The notes under the pieces were generated by a model. The model saw nothing but the letters and a program-made list of their open reading frames with translations. It did no database searches and was not told the DNA's origin. Made by a program: the position numbers and the translations under genes. This document shows positions 1-10,889 of a stretch of DNA of 64,000 bases, one piece after another. Source of the stretch: Aurelia coerulea (lineage: Eukaryota; Cnidaria; Scyphozoa; Semaeostomeae; Ulmaridae); assembly GCA_039566865.1 (NCBI GenBank), contig CM076959.1, forward strand, positions 13,375,501-13,439,500. Reading direction: 5' to 3'. The first letter of the stretch is position 1; every line of letters starts with the position of its first letter.

Positions 1-1299
1 AATTCTGATATTTTTAGGCAAACAATGAATTTTGGCGTATTTGCCAATTGACATTTCCTCATTAAGGCTAATTACTACTAGCACCTAACAATAATGGAGC
101 TGCCAACTCATTACAAGGCAATCTTCAAAACTTGACCTCTTTGACCTGGCACACTGCCCTTACTGTTTGAAAAATCTTCAATATCGAGCAACTGTTAACA
201 AGGGATCTTACCAACCCATAAAATACTATCAAAAAACAAGTATGGCACTGTAATAGTGGCAACTCTTGTCTGGATAAAGTAAACAATTTGTCAATATTGT
301 TGGCTATCCTTTAGTTTCACTCAGGGCAGTAGGAAGCGTCTTAAACTTGGAGGGGAACGGCATTTCAAGAGCATTTTTGTCGTAAGAAGGGCACTTTCAT
401 ATACATCAGATTTTTGACGGTAAAAATGCTTTATATAGTAGAAAATAGTGCGAATGCTGATAGATATCCGATTCTCTTCACAATGAAACAAGGTGAGAAG
501 TAAACATAAATAAATCACAAAGTAAAAAATAACAAAATTAAACGACTTTTTTTCCACATCGGTCTTCTAAAGGGGCACATCCTGAGACAATTTTTTGGTA
601 ATGTTTTGGTTTGTTGCAAAATCTTTGGGGGAGAGCACGTCCCCCAAAGTCCCCAGTTCCCAAGTCTCTGGACTCTCGCTACATCTAATGTAATAATTCT
701 GATGCATATCAAGAAATCTGGTCTGCTTCATCAAGTGGGCTCGTTAGGCTACAGCCATTTCGATATAAACTAAATCGTGCATTGCAATTGCAAATAGATA
801 TTCTATTACTTTGAGGCAAGCTACGTGCATGATCTCATTCTTCAAACATGGCTAATGGGGGCCTTTAATCTATCAATGAACACTCTCATGAAAATTATCG
901 GGCAAAAGCTTTCAGTTTCTCACAATCCAAGTTTTGGGTGCCCCCAAAGTGGAGCAGTTGACAAAGTGCGTCCCGGAAATTTTTTGAAACTTGCAGCCTT
1001 TACTTTGGCTTAGAGTGACTCTCCCAGTCATTTCTTTACCCTACACTACCTATAACAACTATTTTCTGTGAAGGAATCTCGAGAACCATCTTTTGGCAGA
1101 AGTGGAGGCGGCCTTTACTTTTTCTGCAACGGTGCTCCCTTCTTCGCCATCCGTATCTTCGCTCTCGACTGTATTCATTTCTTTGAGTAAGTTCAATAAC
1201 ACTGAAGGATTCAAATGTGAAATGAAATGCCCATTATTCAAACATTCAACTCTACCAAAAATTTCCTTAATTTAGCAAAAGGGGCCCTTTTCCAGGAAA
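1..1299. other. no gene seen
   Basis: AT-rich; only short chance frames. G/C blocks near 600-660 and 940-960 (CCCCCAAAGT) may be MITE debris. Confidence 0.6.
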
Positions 1300-1346
1300 A
1301 AGGGGGCCCTTTTTGCAAGGTTTTGAGGGGGGCCAGTCCGCCACTG
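1300..1346. repeat. right end of a hAT-type MITE (CAGTGGCGGA family)
   Basis: GGGGGGCCAGTCCGCCACTG matches the right terminus of the element at 7881-8199. No left end was found nearby. A small hairpin of GGGGCCC / GGGCCC repeats lies just before it (1278-1310). Confidence 0.45.
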
Positions 1347-1777
1347 AGTATGTTTTGCTTTTGGATGTGATATCCAGGGTAGAAAGTATGTAATGCGTTA
1401 AAAACCCTTGTTCATAACTTGGAGTTTATGGGCACATCCTCCGACAGATAATGGGTAGCTAGCAGTTTCACATTTTCACTTTCCCCCTCGCTTTTCCATC
1501 CAACTATCCCAATCATAGCTTCTTCCAAGTTGCCTGCCAGGCGTATTTATAAGACTTTCCACTCTGGTGTGTCAGTTTGTCAGAATTTTCTTCGACATGG
1601 TAGACAGTAATTAGCAAACAGAAGAAGGGGAAGGTAAGTAAAAGATGTCAGTAGAATAATCTTCATTGCTTGTTTCGAGGCATTTATTTCCCAAAAAACT
1701 AGATGAATATGCAGTATCAACTTTGAAGCTAATCATCCAGCCCATGCTTGGTGATCAGATAATAAATGTCCATACAC

Positions 1778-1875
1778 ACAGACATACAGACATACAGACA
1801 TACAGACATACAGACATACAGACATACAGACATACAGACATACAGACATACAGACATGCAGACATACAGACATAC
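1778..1875. repeat. (GACATACA)n microsatellite
   Basis: About twelve 8-bp steps of GACATACA with one GACATGCA. Confidence 0.95.
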
Positions 1876-3277
1876 ATACATATATCATATATTTGTCAAA
1901 GCAGGTTAACTAATGAGGCAGCATAAATGCTGATGTGGACCTGCTCAACTATATCTTTTAATTACCCTACGGTTAAAATCAAATAGTTCTGACATGAAAA
2001 TCAAAGATTACTAAACTGATACCAAGATGCCATTAAAACTCGATATAAAGATTAAAGATGATATTAAAAACTTTAGAAGTATAAGAAATTTACGGATTTA
2101 GAAGCTATTCGTGATGCTTCATTTTTTGGAATTTACCGATAATGTTGCTTCTTTGTTGTCTTCTGTAGTGGGATGGAAATTTTACTATAATATTATTATT
2201 AAAAATTGATAATAATAGCAACAACAATGGTGAACACGTTCGCCAGACTGCCATCTCATAAGTAACTGATGATATATGATGATATGATGGTCTTTCTAAA
2301 AGTAGATTTCCTCTTTGACTACAGGTTTGTACCTTTGCAGGTAAGTATGTACATCAAATATAAGATGAGGCAGCCATTTTGTCTTAGTGAAAGCAAATAA
2401 ATACCAAACCTTAGTTGCCAACTCTAGGAGGTTCTAGGAGGCAGACAGAAAAAAAGGGGGACAAAGTTGGCAATGACTTTCGATACTTCTTGCGTCCTTC
2501 CTGCTTGTAGGGAAGCTTTTTGTGTTCATACCACGAGGAAGTGGGTAATTATGATCGTTTGAAGAACAAACCGATACATTTATTCTTCTTTATTAGTGTC
2601 ACGAATAAGACGAGCAAATTTACATCTGTTTCGCCTTTGTAGTTTTGCCTTTTCCATATTAATCTAATATACAAAGCCGTAGAAGATGCCCGGAAACAAG
2701 GATGCAAACTGTTTTGTCGTGCAAGGGAAATACATTGTTGGGAGAAGCAATGGGTATATATCAAAAGAAGAAAGATAGATCTAAACATGTGCCTTGCTTA
2801 TTTTATCTATGTATGCGACTCAGAATTTGAACAGTAGATCGTAGAATCTGGATCTGATAATGAAATCTCTCCAGCTGACGATTTAAGACTGTTCGATGGA
2901 GAGGAAAATCCGTTCATTTTACAACAACAGTTTCCTGAGATTCCTGTCTCTTTGCCTTAGCCATGTTACACTGCTAGAGAGCGGTGTAAGCTTACTACTT
3001 TCAAATTTGAGTAGCTTTCCAAGAAATTTTTTCAAGGAATATGGTGATATATAGCTTTCTACCATTTGCACAGAGATATTATTTCAACTAAAGCTACAAT
3101 AACAGTAGGTGTCATTTTCATAGCACCTCCTCAAAAGATGTTGGCTGCTAAAGGGATAAAAGTGTGAGGCAGATGCTTTCATCGGTCTTTCTACTTTCGA
3201 TATATGCTCACGTCTTCTCTTAACAGCTCCCTTTCGCGTGCACAGCGCAAAGCTAGTTTTAGGTAAATTTTGCCGTA
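1876..3277. other. no gene seen
   Basis: Unique AT-rich sequence. Part of 3165-3300 resembles the foldback FB-A arm (CTTTCGCGTGCACAGCG). Confidence 0.6.
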
Positions 3278-3386
3278 GACTTGCCCCAGTCTCACTTTCT
3301 TTCATCAGTCGAAGGGCGCTGCGGCGGGCCCGTTGCACCCTATGACTCAATCGACTGATGAAAGAAAGTGAGACTTGGGCAAGTCC
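3278..3386. repeat. 35-bp-arm palindrome
   Basis: GACTTGCC ... TTTCATCAGTCGA (3278-3312) is repeated inverted at 3351-3386, nearly perfect, around a 38 bp GC-rich loop. Neighbouring bases resemble the foldback family at 3962. Confidence 0.75.
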
Positions 3387-3439
3387 AATTTTGCAGCTTC
3401 CTTTCCCACACGAGATAAAAGATTCTGGCACGTTTCCGA

Positions 3440-3795
<356 letters not shown>

Positions 3796-3961
3796 TTGTT
3801 GCTGGAGACCAAATTTATGCTGTTCCGGTACACACTGTCCCAAAGTTGTTACAGTTCAAGTGTGTTTACATTGCTCTAGAACAAAACGTTTCTATAGACA
3901 GAGTGAACCGTAGGAACAAAGTGTTAAAACTCAGCAAGAACAGTGTAAACGGGAGGCTGAT

Positions 3962-4578
3962 CCAACAAAGGCAGATTTTGTCAGACGATAGCATCAGTTG
4001 CTTTAGATTGATACTTCAATTCAAAGCTATTAGCGACTGCAGACAAAGGAAATTCTCTCAGCCAGTAATTCAAAACAAACAAAGCAGCAACAATTGTCCC
4101 GAAACCAGTAGGGCAAACTCTCGCCTTGTGCGCGCGAAAGGTGGTGTTTAAGAGAAGTTATGTGCTTATATCGAAAGAAGAAGGGTAAATCTAAAGAACC
4201 ACATGGCGGATTTTGCTTACTTGATTCAGAAGCTGAGCAGAAGGCATTGCAATTCTCGCGCATTTAAGGCCTAAATGAAACGATTACCACGTATATCTTG
4301 AATCAAATAAACAAAATCCGCCAGGCAGATCTTTAGATTTACCCTTCTTCTTTCGGTATAAGCATATAACTTCTCTTAAAAACCACCTTTCGCGTGCACA
4401 AGGCGAGAGTTTGCCCTACTGGTTTCGGGGCAAGTTTTACGGCTTTGTTTGCTTTGAATTACTGGTTGAGAGAATTTCCTTTGTCTGAAATCACTAATCG
4501 CGTTGAATTGTGATGTCAAACAAAAGCAACTGATGCTATTTTATTACACAATCTGCCCTTGTTGGCTGATCCGTCATT
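3962..4578. mobile_element. foldback element FB-A, copy 1
   Basis: Two arms of about 300 bp (3962-4268 and 4274-4578), inverted and divergent, almost without a loop. Arm landmarks are GACAAAGGAAATTCTCTC and GGGCAAACTCTCGCC. The outer ends carry GGCAGATTTTGT / ACAATCTGCCC. No transposase. Confidence 0.8.
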
Positions 4579-5445
4579 TTTTGCTACGGACCCAAAGGTG
4601 CGCCGGTACAGTGTAAATAGGGTTGAGAATTTTCTTTGTCTCCAGTCGCTAATAGCTTTCAAATGGCACTCACCCAAAGGCATCAGAAACTATTGTTACA
4701 AAACTTGTCATTGTTTGTAGGAGGAGCAAGGATTAATTTTGCAAAACGAAAGATATTGTTTTGTTAAATACCAAGAGAAGACCATAATGTTGTACTTTCT
4801 CTGTTTATTTTGATTTGATTGAGTGCACTCAGAGGTGTGAAACTTATTCTTCAGAAAGGCAAATTTTGTAATTTCGGAAACTTGAATCTTTTGGTTCACA
4901 GAATTGCCCCTGCTTGACGAGCCACTCCCTATCTGAACCGGTTTGAGCAGAAAGTATACAGAAAAAACACTCTCAATTGACTCTCATTGACATTTGATCG
5001 ACTGACTAGACTATCAATTGACCTAACAATCATTTAGGCCCATATGTTACGCGAAATATAATCGTTTCATTTACTTTAATACGCCAGATGTTATTCATAA
5101 TCGAATTGAAATAGAATTATCAATACATTATTTTACCAGGCGAGTAAAAAGCAATCCCCATTTGAAATGCTACTGCTCCCTCAATATCAAGGCATTGATA
5201 TTGGCAATTATGATATTCGATATTGAACACATTCAAATATATTTTAGAATTTACCTGACTAAAAGCGGCCACTTCGTTCTGAAATTAAGAAGGGTTTTCA
5301 CGAGAAAGCCCCGTTGAGAAATCTGAAATTGCGACCAAATTTGCCTAATATTTCTGCCTTACAGCAATGGCTTTTACATGCTTTAGCACGTGTTGTCCCA
5401 TTGGGACGATATCCAGATATCCATGTGAACGTAGCAACATAACAA

Positions 5446-5960
5446 TAGCCTGCGCGCAGACCCAATATTCCGAAGAAGAAAGGGTCTGCGCAACAACGAC
5501 CAAAAGCTTGCTACACAGTGCAAATCCCTTTAGGCCATTCATTTTGCTCGGACTGCGGATAAATTATAGCATACTCATAAGAGAAAACTTAATTTTTCTC
5601 TTATGACTATGATAATAGCGAACGACATGTTTTTCAACACGCTAAACAACACATCGTTAACAATTCGCACCTTTTCCAGTCCTCTTGGGGTCCTTTTACG
5701 AATAAACGATTAAATGTTCAAAACAAAAGCCACAATACAATCCAAAACATACAAGTAACGAGAACAAACAACACAATACACTACTGAACACAAATGTGTG
5801 ACAGCATATTGTGACAGCAACAAAACGACACGCATGAATTAATCAACTCATGATTGCATAAATTATTTTCCCTGAAACCCAGAATTGTGCGGTAGCAAGC
5901 TTTTGGTCGTTGTTGCGCAGACCCTTTCTTCTTCAGAATATTGGGTCTGCACGCAGGCTA
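5446..5960. mobile_element. hAT-type MITE, family TAGCCTGCG, copy 1
   Basis: Inverted arms of ~69 bp (5446-5514 and 5892-5960) with ends TAGCCTGCGCGCAGACCC. The flanks are a perfect 8-bp duplication CATAACAA (5438-5445 and 5961-5968), the hAT signature. Confidence 0.85.
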
Positions 5961-5966
5961 CATAAC

Positions 5967-6560
5967 AAGGGCAGATTTTGTAACACAATAGCATGAGATG
6001 CTTTTGTTGACACCTGAATACAAAGCGATTAGTGGCTGCAGACAAAGGAAATTCTCTCGACCATAAAGTCAAAACAAACAAAGCCGCCAAAGTTTCTCTG
6101 AAACCCAAGTAGCTAGCGTGCTTGTTCTGCACTCTAGCAATTGTTTTTACGAGCAAACATGAGCATACATCGAAAGAAGTGTGTATCTACACATCTACCT
6201 CAGGCATTTTATTTCTTTGGCTCAGAAGCGGAGCAGTAAGTGTTTTAATTACACCCAAAAAATAAGAGAATTGAATCGCCTCCCAATCGGCTTTTGAATC
6301 AAATAAATTAAATGCCGTGGCAGATGTGTAGATATATCCTTCTTCTTTCGATATATCCTCATGTTTGCTCTTAAAAACAATTTCTGGAATGCACAACGAG
6401 CGAGCTAGCTACCTGGGTTTCAGAGAAACTTTTGCGGCTTTGTTTGTTCTGAATTACTGGTTGAGAGAATTTCCTTTGTCTGCGATGGCTAATCGCTTTT
6501 AATTGCGGTGTCAATCAAACCAATTCATGCTATTGTCTTACCAAATCTGTCCTTGTTTAG
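5967..6560. mobile_element. foldback element FB-A, copy 2
   Basis: Same family as 3962-4578: GACAAAGGAAATTCTCTC in one arm and its complement in the other, outer ends AGGGCAGATTTTGT and ACCAAATCTGTCCTT. The hAT-type MITE next to it inserted at its left edge. Partial family members occur at 17525-17640 and 51370-51560. Confidence 0.8.
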
Positions 6561-7210
6561 TAGCATTATTCCGGGCAATTGCATCACCTCTAGAGGATAA
6601 CACGCGTTGAAGTCATTACCGGCCATTCCCGTAAGGCAGAAATATTGGGGAAATTTACTCGTGATTTTAAACCTGTTTTGAAGGCTTCTTGAAGAGGCTT
6701 TCTCGAGAATATCCATCTTGATTTTAGAACGGAGTGTCCCACTTCAGTCATGTAAACTTTAATCTCGATTTGAACATGTCCACCATCAAATGATAGCATC
6801 TTTGTCAATGTTGTCGTCTTGAAATCCAGAAAGCAGTGGCCTATCAAACAGGGATTGTTTTATTTTTATGCTTACCCGGTAGAAAATTAACGCTGTTAGA
6901 AATTAAGTCATATTCAATTTATACAACTCAACGGGAAGGAGAGGGTAAGCAATTAAAAAAAACGAGTTAAATAAACTTCGTCCAATGTTATTTACTACTA
7001 CTACTATAACGTCACACGCAATCAGGACTGCACAATGCTACGCCAGCTTTTTCTATCATGTGTCAGTTCCAATAATCAATTCAATGTTTTGGTTGCTATA
7101 GATGTTAATTGCTGTCTATTTTTCCAGCATTCAATAACACATAACACTGATGGATGTTGAAAGTAGAATTTTGAAATATCCATTGACAGATTTCAAAGAA
7201 TCTTAACACA
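6561..7210. other. no gene seen
   Basis: Unassigned, no convincing frame or repeat. Confidence 0.55.
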
Positions 7211-7707
7211 GGTCTCAAATCTTTAAAAAGGTCGGTGTAAAATTCTATTGCAGTTTTCTTTGAAATAAATAGCTTGGTTGGAACTTAGGGTTTTTGCTGT
7301 AAATCTGCCGTGGCATTTCATTGATATCTTGATTAGTTTCAATATGGCGGCATTTATTAAATTTGAGGCTATGACGTCATCAAATTTCTAAATCCTATAG
7401 TAGAAAAGTTACTGATTTCTGCTTGCCACCATATTGTAGACCTTCATAAACTTTGGTTTCTTTGAAGGTTATATAATGGTTCCTCTAGTAGTTTAGGATT
7501 TACGATTGTTTAAATTTTTTCAAAATTTTCCAAAAGTTTTTCAAAAATAATGAAATTGCCGCCATTTTGAAAAAAATCAATATATCAAAACATTTCCACG
7601 GCAGGCTTACAGCAAAGTACCATAAGTTCCTTTCAAGCCATCCAATTCAAATAAAACTGCAAAAGGATTTTACACCGACCTTTTCAAAGATCTGAAAGAT
7701 TTGAGCC
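7211..7707. mobile_element. MITE, family GGTCGGTGTAAAAT, copy 1
   Basis: Inverted arms: GGTCTCAAATCTTT and GGTCGGTGTAAAAT at 7211-7250, with the complement ending GATTTGAGCC at 7707. The AT-rich interior contains ATATGGCGGCATTTA and ATTGCCGCCATTTTG as a second inverted pair. Related to 55733-56253. Confidence 0.75.
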
Positions 7708-7880
7708 ATATGCTTACGATTTCTAAGAATCTATCTATTGCAGACAGTGCAGCGCAGAGTCTATCTCACAGGTAGGATTTGCTACATCGCAATCGCCATC
7801 GATCAAATTTGTCATCCATCCTTGCATTTTTCATACTCCATCAAATGGTACAACAATATTTGATAGCTATTGACGACTCA

Positions 7881-8199
7881 CAGGGGCGGATCCAGCCCAA
7901 AGTTGAAGGGGGGGCAACTTGCAAAGTGGGCGCCAAATATACGATAGAAATTGAGCGCGCCGATGGCGCGCGAAAATTTTTTGGACGCTTTTCAAAGAAA
8001 ATTCTTTGATTTACTGCTAAATAACGCCTTGAGTTATATGTTTCCCCCATATTTAAATCGAAACAGTTGAAAAATTACGCGTTAGAGTCAGGAAGAGGGG
8101 CGCTTTTCTCGCCAAAAGAGGGGCGCCAAGCTGAGTTTTCATCGTGAAGGGGGGGGCAATTGCCCCCACTTGCCCCCACCCCCCCTAAATCCGCCACTG
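7881..8199. mobile_element. hAT-type MITE, family CAGTGGCGGAT
   Basis: Left end CAGGGGCGGATCCAG, right end ATCCGCCACTG, flanked by a perfect 8-bp duplication ACGACTCA (7873-7880, 8200-8207). G-rich blocks lie inside each end. A lone right end of the same kind ends near 1345. Confidence 0.85.
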
Positions 8200-8934
8200 A
8201 CGACTCATTTCACTGTGTACAGACTGTGTCCTGCATGATAGTCATTCAACAAAATATCATTATTAATCACACCTAGAAAGACGTATTTTAGAAATCGGTT
8301 TATTGGTAGGGAAACGAAGTTTCACCAAAAAACTAATGACATGTATTTTAACGATTATATTTTCATTGTAATTTCATTCAAGCTACATATTTGTTATCAA
8401 ATCCAAGCTTAGACCATGGGTTGTTAGACGCCGCATGTGTGCTTACTTACATTGACTTCATTATGAGAGTGATTTCCTTCTTTAACAGCGTCTTTTTCTG
8501 TTTCCTATCCTTCAACAACCATTTGAGTTCAATGATGAGCCTAACTGTATTTTACCCCACTCTTTCGATATCTCCTCCGCATAGCTATAAAAATATTCAT
8601 CCACAGAAGCATACTAGTCCCAGCGCTCCGCCATAGAAGCACACCAGCAGTGTCTAACTACCCATGATTAGACAATCCCAAGTAAAACAAATCCAAGTAA
8701 TAAATTAGTTAATGAATAAGACCAGGACATGGTTTGATTTATGTTGATGAAAGATGCTTTCTTTGGCCCTGTTCATTGGTGCTTATTGATTGCTACCAAC
8801 AAAAGGCTTTGTTTAGAAAGGGGATTAACAACGCCGTTTGGTAGGCGATTGTGAACGCCTATCTTCTGCATAGAGTATTCATCCAAAAATGGAACAGTGT
8901 GAACGGTCGGACGATAGTTCGATAGTTTAAGTTA

Positions 8935-9043
8935 ACCATCGAGAAACATTCTTAGAGTGATTAGACATTGATTGAAGCTAAATTCACAGGGCTGGAGTCA
9001 GCCAAATCCGTATACATTTTTTTGGGACACCCTGTGTATAAAA
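8935..9043. mobile_element. truncated right end of a mariner-type MITE
   Basis: TTGATTGAAGCTAAATTCAC ... TTTTTGGGACACCCTGTGTA closely matches the right arm of the element at 33081-33861. The left part is absent. Confidence 0.65.
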
Positions 9044-9159
9044 CAAAATGCAGTTTGAATCCAGCATTCATATATTTTGGTGCAGTTTTTATCGCAAGAC
9101 ATCATAACATTACAACTTACCTTGGCATTATGTGGCAGTTCTTATCGCAAGAAATAAAA

Positions 9160-10425
9160 AACGCAAACACCCTTTGCATTTTTAAAAATAAATTAGATGT
9201 TGGAATTCAGGGTCTTGAGCTTCAATGGTTCAAATCATATCTCAGCAGTAGGCAGCAATTCACTAAGGTTAATGGAGTGGAATCTGACATCGGAAGCATC
9301 AACTGTGGTGTTCCACAAGGCTCTTGTTTAGGTCCGCTACTCTTCCTAATCTATATAAATGATCTGCCATTCGCCTTAAAAAACTGCAAAGTTACGATGT
9401 ACGCCGACGATACTAGCATATCCTATTCCTCTAAGAGCATTGAGGATCTAACTGAAACGCTCAACAACGAATTGAAATGTTTGAAAGAATGGCTTCAGGG
9501 CAATAAATTGTCTTTGAATGTAATCAAGACTCAGGCAATGGTAATCGGATCTAGACCAAATCTTAAAAAGATTGGTGAAAACACTGTGGATTCTCCTGCA
9601 TTCGTTATCGATGATTCCCCTGTAGAACTCGTCGACAGTATTAAGTATCTTGGTGTCCAAGTTGACCAGTACCTCGTGTGGGACGAGCAAATTAAATCTG
9701 TTCAAGCCAAAGTCTCCCGCTCGTTAGGTTTTTTAAAATATGCAAAGAAATTTTTGCCAAAAACTGTACTTTGCAAATTATATAGAGGTATTGTAGAGCC
9801 ACATTTTCGGTACTGCTGTTCTGTGTGGGGGAGCTGTGCAGAGTTCCGACTGGTTAAGCTTCAAAAATTGCAGAATCGTGCCGCTAGAATTATTACAAAT
9901 AGCAGCTACGATGCTCCTTCCGAAGCTTTGATTACAGAGTTAAAATGGCCAACTGTGAGGGATATGATCAGAAGTGAGACTGCAACAACTGTATATAAAT
10001 CTGTTAATAGTCTCGCGCCTGATTATCTCTCGCATTTATTTGTTAGAAATTCTGATCGCAATATTATCAACCTTAGAAATGCCGAAACTGACTTGCTAGT
10101 GCCATTCATGAAAACTAGTAATGGACAGAAAGCGTTCGCATTTCGTGGAGCAAAAATCTGGAATGATCTCAGCCGCGAGGCCAAGCAAGCTCCCTCTTTA
10201 TCTTCTTTTAAGAAAAAGATAAAGGGTTTGTTGTAAATTTATTGTAAATAGTTGTAGATAAATTATTTATGATTGTAATTAGTTTCCTTTTCCCGTTATT
10301 AATTTTAGTAGATTTTTTAATTTGTAAAGTTTTTGGCACGGCCCCCTGAAAATCAATCATACTGACAAACGGGGCTACCGTGCATAAATATTTTTAAAAT
10401 GAAAAAAAAAAATGAAAATGAATGG
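9160..10425 (+). mobile_element. 5'-truncated non-LTR retrotransposon (CR1/Jockey-like), RT C-terminal half
   Basis: An intact frame to the stop at 10236 encodes the second half of a LINE reverse transcriptase. Motifs in order: WFKSYLSSR, GVPQGSCLGPLLFLIYINDL, the catalytic YADDT, the thumb (LSLNVIKT, then IKYLGVQVD), and the C-terminal LQNRAARIIT and GAKIWNDLS blocks typical of CR1/Jockey-type elements. The N-terminal half and endonuclease are missing; the frame upstream of about 9160 is chance coding in MITE DNA. The 3' UTR has a hairpin-like GCACGGCC ... CCGTGC (about 10336-10382) and an A-rich tail near 10410. A related 3' end occurs at 39670 on the other strand. Dead on arrival by 5' truncation, but the retained frame is uninterrupted, so it is fairly young. 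Confidence 0.9.
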
Positions 10426-10427
10426 TA

Positions 10428-10660
10428 ATAAATGCAATTGTAGTACCTGCAAAACATACACCCGGAAAGTTAGGTTTCTAACAGGATAGACGATTAGCTT
10501 GTACTTTTTCCTGTAATATATATTGCAAACTTTAATAGTTCTTTTCTTAAATTGTAAATTGAAGATACGTAATAACGTAGGCGTTAATTAGGTGTAAACT
10601 AGCTACTTTTAATTCTTGCCTAGCGTAAATAGAATAATTATGATGATGATAATAATGTTA
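10428..10660 (+). repeat. second copy of the GAT-tailed retroelement 3' end
   Basis: Same order of features as 3440-3795: CxCxxC-type frame end, the block TTTCTAACAGGATAGAC, UTR with TAGCTACTTTTAATTCTTGCC, then ATGATGATGATAATAATG. It lies between the truncated LINE and the channel stop codon. Confidence 0.55.
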
Positions 10661-10889
10661 TTTCAAGCACAGAAGACTTCTCTTCGACATATCAACTAAA
10701 AGAACCTAAACCACTATAAACCTTATTACTCCGTTATAAAAACTCTGATACCTTTGTTACGGCTAAAAACGTGATTTGATCATGGCGATCCTCGCAGGGG
10801 CTCGCATTGATGATGGCAGCATTACGTTTCCTTGAACGGCCGCAGGATACTTCGTTAAATTACAGGTATTCTTAGTACCATAGCTTGCC

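Noticed and set aside
8968..9159. First ~64 codons of the LINE frame
   Set aside because: This part is the end of a mariner-type MITE and other non-LINE sequence that happens to be open.
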